DNA of 64,000 nucleotides from Lichenicola sp050954785 (GTDB lineage Bacteria; Pseudomonadota; Alphaproteobacteria; Acetobacterales; Acetobacteraceae): NCBI GenBank assembly GCA_050954785.1, contig JBPBQO010000127.1, forward strand, positions 51,234 to 115,233. Reading direction: 5' to 3'. This document shows, one piece after another, positions 51,925 through 60,982 of this stretch. The translations under genes were made by a program, and so were the position numbers. The notes beneath the pieces were generated by a model. It did no database searches. It had not been told where the DNA came from and worked only from the letters and a program-made list of their open reading frames with translations. Numbering within the stretch: the first letter of the stretch is position 1; each line of letters opens with the position of its first letter.

Positions 51925-52416
51925 TCAGGGAGGCGTCGTCGTTATCGGGACCCCCTCGATCCGGGAACTGTTGCACGATTTCGATCCAAACCCGAACGGA
52001 TGGATCTCGCAGATATAGTTGCCGGTTCGGGTTCCCTGCCCCTCGATCCTCAGGAACCGACCCGAGACGAACGCGAAGGTCTGGTACGCGGCAGTGAAGT
52101 CAAGATAATAAAGCTTGATGTCCAGTTCACGGCTTTTGAAAATTACCACTTCACCGGTATCACCCAGGACGTGAGTGAGCATTACCCGGCCCGGCTCGGA
52201 CACGATGCCGAGGCTGGATTTGATGATGATCCTTGCATCGAATATCAGCCGGCCCAGATCGTCGCGATCGGATGCGAAGCAGGCGCTGAAGGCCTCGAGC
52301 TGTGCATGGTTCTGGATCTGCTCGTTTTTGCTGATGGCCAAGATTCGCTGCCTTCGTTGCTGACATTCGTCCGAGCCGGCACACGGCGGCGTATCGCCTA
52401 GCATAGCCGGCCGCAT
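51925..52416 (-). CDS. unrecognised protein of about 140-163 residues
   Basis: The C-terminal 130 residues have a folded look, with alternating beta strands (IIIKSSLGIVSEPGRVMLTH, GEVVIFKSRELDIKLYYLDF) and a cysteine pair near the end (NYICEIHPFG, GSKSCNSS). The ORF opens at ATG 52416 (next ATG 52404), but TTG 52341 has GAAGG nine bases upstream and is a good alternative. There is no signal peptide or membrane helix. Its plus-strand counterpart (52000-52401) is less protein-like. It is divergent from the MscS-type gene. No function is proposed. Confidence 0.45.
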   Translation of the reverse strand: MRPAMLGDTPPCAGSDECQQRRQRILAISKNEQIQNHAQLEAFSACFASDRDDLGRLIFDARIIIKSSLGIVSEPGRVMLTHVLGDTGEVVIFKSRELDIKLYYLDFTAAYQTFAFVSGRFLRIEGQGTRTGNYICEIHPFGFGSKSCNSSRIEGVPITTTPP

Positions 52417-52563
52417 GCATCACCGGTCCATCCGGATATGCAGAATAGTGTCCGAAGCAGTCACATCAAGTTGGCCGAGCGTTTGACAGGATAGCATACC
52501 CGTGGTGGGTGCCCGCTCCTGACCCTGGCATCCAGGCTGCTTGCCCAAGCCAGGGCGCTCGAG

Positions 52564-55293
52564 ATGCAGAGGCCGGTGATGAAACAGCCACGAATCGGCG
52601 GACGGCGCACGACTTTCACACCCCGCACGCTGCTCGTCGCCCTTTTTGCCGCCCAGATGCTTCTGTGCCCGGCTATCGGCCGCGCCCAGTCTCAAACCGA
52701 GACCCAGGCTGGTCCAGTATCCGGCGCGATCGGCAATGACGCTCCGGCAGCCACGAATCCGGACCGCCCGGATACCGTTCAAGGGAGTGGCGACACCCTC
52801 ACCCCGGCCGAACGGCAACGCCTTCGGACCCTGCTGGCACAACCACTACAACGGGCCCCGACGCCGGAGTCACACCCCGCATCCGGTTCCAAGGCAGTCG
52901 CGGCGACCGCCAAACAAGCTCCAGCCGAGGCAACCCCAGCAGTTCCGGCAAAGCCCAAGGCCGTCACACTGGACCCCGACAGCCTGGCCGGTGAGGTGCT
53001 GGCCCAGGCGGCAACCGTGCAGAAGGTCCTGCAGGTCCAGTCGCACACCTTCGGCAGGATGTTCGGCGACATGGCATTGGTCGGCCGCTGGCTGCACCGC
53101 GAGATGGTCGATCGGTCCGCGCGGGCTGCTCTGCTCGACGCGCTGTGGCGTGGCGCCGCCGTGGTCCTGGTCGGTCTGGCGATCGAGCATCTGCTGCTGC
53201 TGGCCCTCCGCCGGCCATTGCGCGGCCTGGGACGCGACGCCCGCGCCGCCGAGGAGGAGCATGTCGAGGCGGCGCATGTCGAGGAACTGGCCGCGATCGA
53301 GTCGGCAGTCCCGCCGCCGCCTGCAAGGCCGGTCGCGCCAGACCTCAATCCCGCAGAAACGACGCCGATGCTGGTGCCGCAACTGGACAACGCCTTGCCT
53401 GGCACGCCGGCCGAGCCGGCCACTCCGGTGCCGGAGGCGGTCGATCCCGCACTGCAGGCCGAAGCGGCTCATCGCAGCGCCAAGCAGGCCGTAACCCTGT
53501 CGCTCGACGCCGCCCACCGCCGTCGGATCATGAGGCTGTTTCGCAGGCTGCCGTATGCCGTGCTGCGTCTCTTACTTAAGCTGGTCCCGCTCGGCGTGTT
53601 CCTGGCGCTGGGCAACCTCGCCGCCACGATCGTGGCCACGCAGCCGAAAACCCAACTGGTGATCGTGACCGTCACCAACGTCTATGGTGTCGGCCGCGTA
53701 CTCTTCCTGCTGATCGACATGATACTGGCCCCGAAGGCTCCCGGTGTCAGGTTGCTGCGTATCACGGACGATAGTGCCCGCTTCCTGACACGCTGGTGGG
53801 GCTGGCTGGTGGCGGTGCCGGTGGTTGCGTTCTGCGTCACCGATGTCGGGCGCATCCTCGACCTGCCGACACGCCCGAGCCAGGCAATCACGCGGGCCGT
53901 CGTGCTGGTCGAGCACGTGCTGCTGGCCGTCCTGATCTGGCAGACGCGCCATCGGGTCGCAGCCGCGCTGCACCCGCCGAAACGCCTCAGGGAGCGCAGC
54001 TTCGGCCGCATCCTGGTCAAGCTGGCCGACTACTGGTGGATCGCGGCACTTTTCTTCGACGGTGCGCTTTGGGTGGTGTGGGCAGCGCAGATCCGCGGCG
54101 GCTACGCGAAGATGTGGCAACTGTTCCTGTCGAGCTTGATCGTCATCGTGGTGTGCCGCGTAATCGGCATCATGCTGCTCGGCGGACTCGCCCGTGCCTT
54201 CCGGGTCGATGCCCAGGCCGAAGGCGGGCAACCGAACTTCGAACGCCGGGCCAGCCGCTACTACCCGGCAATGCGCCGGATCGTGACATGGGCGCTGTTC
54301 ATCATCGGCGCGGTGGCCCTGTTGCAGGCCTGGGGCGTTCCGGCGGTCGGCTTCTTCACCCATGGCGCGCTCGGCACGCATCTGGTGTCGGCCTCGATCA
54401 CCATCCTGGTGTCGCTCATCGTCGGCGTGGTTGTCTGGGAACTGGTCAACGGCGCCCTCGACCGGCAGATCGGCCGCTTCAGCAAGAGCGGCCAGATGCC
54501 ACGCGCGGTCCGGCTGCAGACCCTGCTGCCGATCCTGCGCACGCTGCTGTTCGTGGTGCTGGGGACAATCCTGGTGCTGACCATCCTGAGCGAGATCGGC
54601 GTCAACATCGCGCCGCTGCTGGCCGGCGCCGGGATCATCGGCGTGGCGGTCGGCTTCGGCTCGCAGAAGCTGGTGCAGGATTTCATTACCGGCATCTTCC
54701 TGCTGGTCGAGAACGCGATGCAGGTCGGAGACAACGTGACGGTCGCCGGGATCAGCGGCGTGGTCGAGCATCTGTCGATCCGCACCCTGCGCCTGCGCAG
54801 CGGCGACGGCTCGATCCAGATCATCCCGTTCTCGTCGGTATCCACCGTCGCCAACCTGAGCCGCGATTATGCGGTCGCCGCGATCACCGTCGGCATCGCG
54901 TTCTCGGAAGATACCGACCGGATGTGCGACCTGCTGAACGAAATCGGGAACGAGTTGCGTACCGACCCGGCGTTCACCGAGATGACACTGGCGGATTTCG
55001 GGCTGAACGGCGTCGACAGCCTCGGCGAATACGCGGTCACCATCAGCGGCACCATCCGTTGCACGGTCGGCGGGCGCTGGCCTGTACAACGCGAGTTCAA
55101 CCGCCGCCTGCGCCGCCGGATGGCCGAGCTCGACATCGCCCTGCCGCAGGCACAACGATCCATCTCCATGCCGAGGCTCGCCGCACTGCTGGCGGAGCAC
55201 GCGATCCCATCGACCCCGGCCGCGTCGCAAAGTGCGCTTCCCCCGGCCGATGCGGACAACCACCAGACCAATCCGGATACACGCCATGAGTGA
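52564..55293 (+). CDS. large MscS-family mechanosensitive channel
   Basis: The 909-residue protein has a signal-like N-terminus (TLLVALFAAQMLLCPAIG), a proline- and alanine-rich region (about 45-150), several membrane helices, and the MscS channel core near residues 680-790. The pore helix GAGIIGVAVGFGSQKLVQDF and the following LLVENAMQVGDNVTV are typical. It releases osmolytes when the membrane is stretched; the large periplasmic and linker parts resemble MscK/YbdG-like relatives. ATG 52564 or 52579 may be the start. It overlaps the next gene by eight bases, which suggests a shared role in envelope stress. Confidence 0.9.
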   Translation: MQRPVMKQPRIGGRRTTFTPRTLLVALFAAQMLLCPAIGRAQSQTETQAGPVSGAIGNDAPAATNPDRPDTVQGSGDTLTPAERQRLRTLLAQPLQRAPTPESHPASGSKAVAATAKQAPAEATPAVPAKPKAVTLDPDSLAGEVLAQAATVQKVLQVQSHTFGRMFGDMALVGRWLHREMVDRSARAALLDALWRGAAVVLVGLAIEHLLLLALRRPLRGLGRDARAAEEEHVEAAHVEELAAIESAVPPPPARPVAPDLNPAETTPMLVPQLDNALPGTPAEPATPVPEAVDPALQAEAAHRSAKQAVTLSLDAAHRRRIMRLFRRLPYAVLRLLLKLVPLGVFLALGNLAATIVATQPKTQLVIVTVTNVYGVGRVLFLLIDMILAPKAPGVRLLRITDDSARFLTRWWGWLVAVPVVAFCVTDVGRILDLPTRPSQAITRAVVLVEHVLLAVLIWQTRHRVAAALHPPKRLRERSFGRILVKLADYWWIAALFFDGALWVVWAAQIRGGYAKMWQLFLSSLIVIVVCRVIGIMLLGGLARAFRVDAQAEGGQPNFERRASRYYPAMRRIVTWALFIIGAVALLQAWGVPAVGFFTHGALGTHLVSASITILVSLIVGVVVWELVNGALDRQIGRFSKSGQMPRAVRLQTLLPILRTLLFVVLGTILVLTILSEIGVNIAPLLAGAGIIGVAVGFGSQKLVQDFITGIFLLVENAMQVGDNVTVAGISGVVEHLSIRTLRLRSGDGSIQIIPFSSVSTVANLSRDYAVAAITVGIAFSEDTDRMCDLLNEIGNELRTDPAFTEMTLADFGLNGVDSLGEYAVTISGTIRCTVGGRWPVQREFNRRLRRRMAELDIALPQAQRSISMPRLAALLAEHAIPSTPAASQSALPPADADNHQTNPDTRHE

Positions 55294-56017
55294 CCATACG
55301 CCGGCGTCCCGGCTCGCATCGGTGGGCTACGCCTTCCTGCCATCGGCGGACATGCGGACCCTGATCGAACAGGATGGTATCGAACCGGATGCGCTCGATC
55401 GCTGGGATACCTTCGCCGAGAGCTGGGCGCATCTCGGCATCGACCGCTACATGGCCGATGGCGGACGCTACCGGCGGCGGCGCCATGCGGTGTTCGCGGT
55501 CGGTCCCGACATCATCGAGCGCAAGCCGCACCAGCCGCATTACCAGAGCCGCGACTACAACGAGCTCAATGGCGGCATCGAGCGCTGGTTCACCCCGATC
55601 GAGAACCAGATCGCCAGCCATCCGGCACTGCTGGCGATCCTGCGCGCCTGCCACACCCTGTTCGAGGGCCTGACCGCGCCGGTCGCCCGCCCGCCGGTCT
55701 GGCATGTCGAGCTGCACCAGTTCCGCATCGAGGCGCATGACGGCGCCGACGGGCAGCCGACCCCGGAAGGCCTGCATCGCGACGGCGTCGACTGGGTCCT
55801 GGTGCTGCTGGTCGGGCGCGAGAACATCGCTAGCGGCGTCACGAGCATTCACGACCTGCAGCGCCGCCTGCTCGGCAGCTTCACGCTGGAGACGCCGCTC
55901 GATGCCGCCCTGGTGGATGACGGCCGCGTCTATCACGGCGTCACCGCGGTGCATCCGCTCGATCCGTCGAAGCCCGCACATCGCGACGTGCTGGTCGTCA
56001 CGTTCCGCAGGCAGTAG
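55286..56017 (+). CDS. 2OG-Fe(II) dioxygenase, amino-acid hydroxylase-like family
   Basis: The 243-residue product has the iron site H164-x-D166 (GLHRDGVDW), a distal H217 (VYHGVTAVHPL) and a late arginine pair (DVLVVTFRRQ) for 2-oxoglutarate. The pattern resembles the family that includes bacterial L-isoleucine 4-hydroxylase. The substrate, probably a free amino acid, is unknown. I start at ATG 55286, overlapping the channel gene; the ORF to 55232 adds a basic leader that lies in that gene. It is 33 bases before the MBOAT gene. Confidence 0.82.
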   Translation: MSDHTPASRLASVGYAFLPSADMRTLIEQDGIEPDALDRWDTFAESWAHLGIDRYMADGGRYRRRRHAVFAVGPDIIERKPHQPHYQSRDYNELNGGIERWFTPIENQIASHPALLAILRACHTLFEGLTAPVARPPVWHVELHQFRIEAHDGADGQPTPEGLHRDGVDWVLVLLVGRENIASGVTSIHDLQRRLLGSFTLETPLDAALVDDGRVYHGVTAVHPLDPSKPAHRDVLVVTFRRQ

Positions 56018-56050
56018 GCCGGCCACGGACACCGGATCGGGCATACACCC

Positions 56051-57457
56051 ATGCTGTTCAACAGCCAGCTCTTCCTGCTGGTCTTCCTGCCGATCGTGCT
56101 TGCCGCCTTCTACGGTTGCGCCCTGCTGCCCGATCCGGCCGGCCGGATAGCGCGCCAGCTCGTGCTGGTGACCGGGTCGCTGGTGTTCTACGCGGCCTGG
56201 AACTGGCGCTTCGTGCCGGTGCTGGTGCTGCTGGCGCTCGTCACCTGGTGGATCGGCCGGCGCTATGCCGATACCGGCCGCGCGATCTGGCCGATCGCCG
56301 GCATCGCGCTCAACCTCGGCGTGCTCGGCGTCTTCAAGTATGCCAACTTCATCGCGACCAACGTGGAGTCCCTGGTCGGCGCCAGCCACACCGCGTGGTC
56401 GATCGTGCTGCCGCTCGGCATCAGCTTCTTCGTGTTCCAGAAAATATCGTACCTCGTCGACCTGAAGCGCGGCGGCCACGACTATGCGGGCCAGCATCGC
56501 TATGGGCTGCTCGACTTCTCCGAGTTCGTCACCTTCTTTCCCGCCCTGGTCGCAGGACCGCTGGTGCGGCACAACGAAATCATCCCGCAGTTCGAAAAAC
56601 CGGTGCTGACCGCGCGCACCGCGGAAAACCTGTCGCGTGGCGCAGTGCTGTTCCTGATCGGCCTGACGAAAAAAGCCGGCATCGCCGACACCATCGCGCC
56701 GATCTGCGATCCGCTGTTCGCCAAGGCCGCAGCCGGGACGATGCTGAACGGTGCCGAAGCCTGGGCTGCATCGATCGCCTACAGCCTGCAGATATTTTTC
56801 GACTTTTCCGGCTATTCCGACATGGCGATCGGCCTTGCGCTGATGTTCGGCCTGACTCTGCCGGTCAATTTCAACGCACCCTACCGGTCGACCTCGCTGC
56901 GCGACTTCTGGCGCCGCTGGCACATCACGCTGAGCCGGTTCCTGCGCGACTACCTGTATATCCCGCTTGGCGGAAATCGATCCGGCGTGGCCAGGCAATG
57001 CGTCAATCTCGGCCTCACCATGCTGCTCGGCGGCCTGTGGCACGGTGCCGCCTGGACCTTCGTGGCCTGGGGCGGCCTGCACGGGTTCGGCCTGGCCGTG
57101 AACCATCTCTGGACGCGGGCCGGGCTACGCATGCCGGCGTGGCTCGGATGGATCGTGACGATGCTATTCGTGATCGTCGGCTGGGTCGTGTTCCGCAGCC
57201 CGGATTTCAGCACCGCCCGGCATGTGCTGGGCTCGATGGCAGGACTGCATGGCATCGGTGGGCTGCATCTGCGTAATGCGATCGTGCTCTGGATCGCGAT
57301 GGTTGTCGCAGTGATCGGCCCGAGCAGCCAGAAGGCCGCTCTTTCGATGCTGCGCCCGTCTCCCTGGCTCGCCGTTCCGGCCGGTGCGGCGTTCGTCTTC
57401 CTGCTGTTCCTGACCGGCGGCCGTGTTCCGAATGAGTTCATCTATTTCCAGTTCTGA
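56051..57457 (+). CDS. MBOAT-family O-acyltransferase (AlgI-like)
   Basis: The 468-residue multi-pass membrane protein has the AlgI/DltB marks: VFQKISYLVDLKRGG, FFPALVAGPLVRHNE, FDFSGYSDMAIGLALMFG, FWRRWHITLSRFLRDYLYIP and the active-site H331 in GGLWHGAAWTFVAWGG. It passes an acyl group, usually acetyl, across the inner membrane to a periplasmic partner that modifies a polysaccharide or other envelope molecule. The next gene, an SGNH-like protein, overlaps it and is the probable partner. Confidence 0.92.
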   Translation: MLFNSQLFLLVFLPIVLAAFYGCALLPDPAGRIARQLVLVTGSLVFYAAWNWRFVPVLVLLALVTWWIGRRYADTGRAIWPIAGIALNLGVLGVFKYANFIATNVESLVGASHTAWSIVLPLGISFFVFQKISYLVDLKRGGHDYAGQHRYGLLDFSEFVTFFPALVAGPLVRHNEIIPQFEKPVLTARTAENLSRGAVLFLIGLTKKAGIADTIAPICDPLFAKAAAGTMLNGAEAWAASIAYSLQIFFDFSGYSDMAIGLALMFGLTLPVNFNAPYRSTSLRDFWRRWHITLSRFLRDYLYIPLGGNRSGVARQCVNLGLTMLLGGLWHGAAWTFVAWGGLHGFGLAVNHLWTRAGLRMPAWLGWIVTMLFVIVGWVVFRSPDFSTARHVLGSMAGLHGIGGLHLRNAIVLWIAMVVAVIGPSSQKAALSMLRPSPWLAVPAGAAFVFLLFLTGGRVPNEFIYFQF

Positions 57458-58502
57458 TCCGGAACCCGCACGCTGGCGGCAGTTCCTGCGCGTGTTCGCA
57501 CTGACCGCGGCCGGCCTCGGCGTGGCGGTGTATCTGTTCGTCGTCACGGTCGATCCGTGGAACATGCTGCCGCTGTCTCCACCCTTGGCGCGTGCACCGA
57601 TTTCGACCAACGCGCGGTTCTCGATGCCGTCGCTGGCCTCCAGATTACGTTTTGATTCCGCAATTATCGGCACGTCGACCAGCCGGCTGCTCCGCCCGGA
57701 TCGTCTCGACCAGGCGCTTGGCGCACGCTTCGTGAACCTGTCGATGAACAGCGCCACGCCCTGGGAACAGGGACAGATGCTCGCCCTGTTCGCACGCCAC
57801 CATCCGTCGCCGAAAGCGATCGTGGTCGGGCTCGACAGTGCGTGGTGCCTGGCACGTACGGGAGAGCGCACCCTGACCGGACGGCCGTTCCCGGACTGGA
57901 TGTACAGAGGCAGCCCGTGGCGCGGCTACCTGCACATGGCCAACCTGTATGCGCTGCAGGAAGCGGCCAACCAGTTCATGCTGCTGATCCATGCCAAACG
58001 GCAGCGCTACGGATCGGATGGCTATACCAACTTCCTGCCGGCCGAAGACCGCTACGACCCGAAGCGGGTCGACCGAAGCTTCGCTGAATGGGACCGTCCG
58101 CAGACGAAACCCGCCGGTTCGGAGGCCGTCGATGCGCCGGCACTGGCGATCCTGGCGGACCGGTTTCGAAAGCTGCCGACGTCGACTCTGAAAATCCTTT
58201 ATCTGCCGCCGATCACCATCGAACAGCTCGGCGCGGAAGGCAGCCTGGATGCGGCGAAGTGGGCCTCATGCCGAACGGCGGCAACGCGGATCGCCGAGGC
58301 GACGCCGAACACCGTTCTGGTGGATTTCGCCTATCCCAACAGTGTTACCAACACCCGGTCCAGCTTCTGGGATCCGGTGCATTACCGCACGCCGATCGCC
58401 GAACGGGTGATGCAGGCATTGGCGCGTGCGGCCTTGACCGGCGAACCGGCAGAAGGCGGCATCGATCGTGTCCTGGTCGGACCGTCTCATACCAGCGACT
58501 AA
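57432..58502 (+). CDS. membrane-anchored SGNH-like protein, partner of the MBOAT acyltransferase
   Basis: The 356-residue product has one N-terminal membrane helix (LRVFALTAAGLGVAVYLFVV), so the rest is periplasmic. It shows an SGNH-type site: serine S82 in IIGTSTSRLL, and D314 and H317 in FWDPVHYR. The start is ATG 57432, overlapping the MBOAT gene by 26 bases. Such AlgJ/AlgX- or DltD-like proteins accept the acyl group from MBOAT proteins and place it on the polymer. The polymer is unknown, and no exopolysaccharide genes are in the window. Confidence 0.8.
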   Translation: MSSSISSSDPEPARWRQFLRVFALTAAGLGVAVYLFVVTVDPWNMLPLSPPLARAPISTNARFSMPSLASRLRFDSAIIGTSTSRLLRPDRLDQALGARFVNLSMNSATPWEQGQMLALFARHHPSPKAIVVGLDSAWCLARTGERTLTGRPFPDWMYRGSPWRGYLHMANLYALQEAANQFMLLIHAKRQRYGSDGYTNFLPAEDRYDPKRVDRSFAEWDRPQTKPAGSEAVDAPALAILADRFRKLPTSTLKILYLPPITIEQLGAEGSLDAAKWASCRTAATRIAEATPNTVLVDFAYPNSVTNTRSSFWDPVHYRTPIAERVMQALARAALTGEPAEGGIDRVLVGPSHTSD

Positions 58503-58822
58503 AATCGCTAGCTCGGATGCCGCGCGGAAACCTCGACGGGCTCCCGGGGTCGATGCCATGGCAGTCGATGTCACACGGTCAGGACCATGAAAATCCAGAG
58601 CCGGCGACAGACGGTCCGTGTCTGGAATGATCCGATTTCGCCGGGTGCGGCTTGCTTTCCCGAACGATTCCTGACCCGTCGGTTGACGTAACGACCGCCG
58701 GTAAAAGGGCTGGTCGTAACACGTATAAATTCGTCACGAAAGCGAACAGATTTAACTTGTCGGGGGCAGGATCCCCGCCGATGCTGCCCGTTTTGTTTCC
58801 TGTCCGCTGAAGGCTGTCTGGT
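58503..58822. other. gap without a gene before the pbpC remnant
   Basis: About 320 bases follow the SGNH gene. No ORF with a ribosome site is seen. A weak hairpin (CGGGG-N7-CCCCG near 58760-58778) may end the envelope operon. The sequence shows no trace of the transglycosylase domain that pbpC should have, so the deletion lies within the pseudogene. Confidence 0.5.
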
Positions 58823-60140
58823 ATGATCCCTCGTCTCGTTTCACTGCTTCTGATGCTTACGGCGTCCGCTGCAGTTGATCAGACGACCGGCTTCTGACGG
58901 GCGAACCTCGTCCGACGGCGCATGGCGCATCCCGACGCGACGCGCTGACATCGACGGTGGCCTGCAACGCATGGCGGCGCGGATCATCCGATCGATGGCC
59001 CCACCGCAGAGGGGCAAGTTCGCAACGCTGGTAACCAGGCGGGATCGCACGGCGGCGATCTGGATCGGTGGAGCCGGCCCAGCCGGCGACTGTCCCGGGT
59101 GCAGCGTCGACATGGTGACGGCCTACCGATCGCCCGGTTCAACCCTGAAGCCACTCGCTTACGGGAGGCGTTCGGCGAGGGCACCCTCACCCCGGACACC
59201 GACCTCCGCGACGAACGGATGGGGTTCTCGGGCTATGCGCCACGGAACTACGACCATCTGTTCCATGGCAGCAGCCCGCCAGGGTCGCGCTGCAGCAATC
59301 CTACAATCTTCCGGCGATCCAGGTGCTTCGCCTCGTCGGCCCTGCACGGTTTGTCTCGACCCTGACGAATTGCGGCGTTCACCTGGTTCTGCCAGCGGGC
59401 ACGACCGCACCCGGGCTGCCGGTGATCCTGGGCGGAGCGGCGATCAGCATGCTGGACCTCGCCAGTCTATACGGCGCGCTGGCCGATGGCGGCGTCGTCA
59501 GGCCGGTCAGGGTAGAACCTGGTTCCTCCAATGGCGGAGGACCGGTCATGGGCTCGCGCGCGGCCCGCCAGGTCGTCGCGATCCTGCGCGGCACGCCGCC
59601 GCCGCCCGGTGTCACCAGCTGGATATCCCGTAGCGTCGCCTTCAAGACCGGCACCTCATATGGCCAGCGGGATGCCTGGGCCGTCGGCGCGATCCCGGAC
59701 TGGACGGTCGTGGCGTGGGCTGGCCGGCCCGACGGTACCGCCTCTCTCGGCATCACCGGGCGGGAAACGGCTGCGCCCCTCATGGCGCGCCTGCTCGACA
59801 TGCTGGTCCAGAACGATGCGAGCCTTGGCAGACGCCGCAGCATCGGAGAGCCGCATCGGCGACCTCTCACCGGCGTTGCAGCGGCTGGGCCGGGATGACA
59901 GGCCGCACATCCTGGCGCCCTCGCCGGGATCAAGTGTCGAGAGCAGCGGCGACGATGGTGGCCGCATGGAGCCGATCGGCCTGGAAGCGTCCGGCGGCAC
60001 GCCGCCCTACCGATGGCTCGCCTCTAGCGGTTATGCCGGGCGGCACAGCGGCCTGGCGGCCGGATGGACCCGGTTTTGCCCACATTGCGGTCATGGACAC
60101 CGACGGACACAGTGCTGAGGCGGACGTGCGGGTGAGGTAA
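58823..60140 (+). pseudogene. pbpC: decayed penicillin-binding protein 1C gene
   Basis: Pieces of PBP1C are spread over three frames. A leader MIPRLVSLLLMLTASAA (58823) ends in a stop soon after. Then DIDGGLQRMAAR and the active site SPGSTLKPLAYG follow in frame one; TPDTDLRDERMGFSGYAPRN in the next; LQQSYNLPAIQVLRLVG and the KTGTS motif (AFKTGTSYGQRDAWAVG) in the third; and the C-terminal BiPBP domain (LEASGGTPPYRW, then GFAHIAVMDTDGHSAEADVR) in two frames. At least four frameshifts are needed, and the transglycosylase domain is absent. The motifs survive, so decay is probably recent. Confidence 0.85.
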
Positions 60141-60188
60141 CGAGGACAAGTATCCTGCTCTTCCGCGTCAGGTCGCACGGCTCGGGGT

Positions 60189-60494
60189 CTATTCTTCGGG
60201 TTCGGTCGTAAACAGCAGCGGGTATTCCTTCCTGCGCGCCATGTCCGTCGCGTTCGTCGCCTTGGCCTCGGCCAACTCCTTCGTGAAGACGGCAACCACG
60301 CAGACGCCGCGTTGATGTGCCGTCATCATCACCCGGCTGGCTTGTCCCTCATCCAGCCGGAACTCCGCCTTCAACACCAGGACCACGAAGTCGCGCGGCG
60401 TGAAATCGTCGTTGACCAACATGACCTTATAGAGTCGTGGCCGCTCGACCTTGATCTCGAGCTGAATGCGAGGGGAGGTAACGGTCTCAGGCAT
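60189..60494 (-). CDS. clpS: ATP-dependent Clp protease adaptor
   Basis: ClpS delivers N-end-rule substrates to ClpAP. The 101-residue product has PRLYKVMLVNDDFTPRDFVV, ATRVMMTAHQRG-like (ASRVMMTAHQRGVCVV) and FTKELAEAKA, the whole core fold, with the ND and M/H residues that bind N-terminal bulky residues. clpA, usually next to it, is not in the window on the downstream side. It is convergent with the pbpC remnant, 48 bases apart. Confidence 0.95.
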   Translation of the reverse strand: MPETVTSPRIQLEIKVERPRLYKVMLVNDDFTPRDFVVLVLKAEFRLDEGQASRVMMTAHQRGVCVVAVFTKELAEAKATNATDMARRKEYPLLFTTEPEE

Positions 60495-60837
60495 CGGCTA
60501 CTTTCACCAAAGAACAGGGATTATGCGCCTTACAGATGGACAGATCCTGTTTCCTTACCGAGCTACCTGCACATCGATATGGTAACGGTGCCGAGCCAGG
60601 CCAAATCATCGTCTGGCGGTCGAGGCTACCGTATCGTAGCCGGACCATCGCCCCGATTTTGCCGATTGCTGATTGCGACATCTTCTTTTGTCGCCTGGAA
60701 GAGCCTCGCTGCACAGCCAGATCGCATCATTTGACCGTGGCCCAAAGGCGCGCAACGCGTCATCATTCTACTCCGTGGTGATGCAGCCAACATCTCCACG
60801 ATGCGTTGGCCTCCACACGACATACAGGAGCATATCG
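60495..60837. other. gap without a gene after clpS start
   Basis: About 340 bases between clpS and the small membrane protein, which are divergent, so both promoters should lie here. GGCTAC-N6-GTAGCC (60624-60641) is a short hairpin. The ORFs in it overlap on opposite strands and lack ribosome sites. No RNA gene is recognised. Confidence 0.45.
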
Positions 60838-60966
60838 ATGGGAACCGCCTTCAAGATCTTCCTGGCAGGAATGGCGCTGGCCGCCATCTCGACAGTGTTC
60901 GGCCGCAAGCTCGTTCGTAACGCGCCGCCGCTGCAGGACGACGCCGGCAATCCGGCACCGGTCTGA
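60838..60966 (+). CDS. 42-residue membrane peptide
   Basis: The ATG at 60838 is preceded by AGGAG at nine bases, an excellent ribosome site. The peptide has one hydrophobic helix (FKIFLAGMALAAISTVFG), a basic RKLVR and a polar, acid- and proline-containing tail. A small inner-membrane protein is the natural reading. It starts after a long gap, so it has its own promoter. The family is unknown and the function cannot be guessed. Confidence 0.65.
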   Translation: MGTAFKIFLAGMALAAISTVFGRKLVRNAPPLQDDAGNPAPV

Positions 60967-60982
60967 CCGACACGGGGATTTC

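Noticed and set aside
55097..57106. 669-codon minus-strand ORF opposite the dioxygenase and MBOAT genes
   Set aside because: Antisense frame without recognisable domains or ribosome site.
58981..59000. ATCATCCGATCG match to the palindromic repeat inside the pbpC remnant
   Set aside because: Only the 12-base core matches; there is no CTAGAG edge and no second arm, and the bases encode a PBP1C helix.
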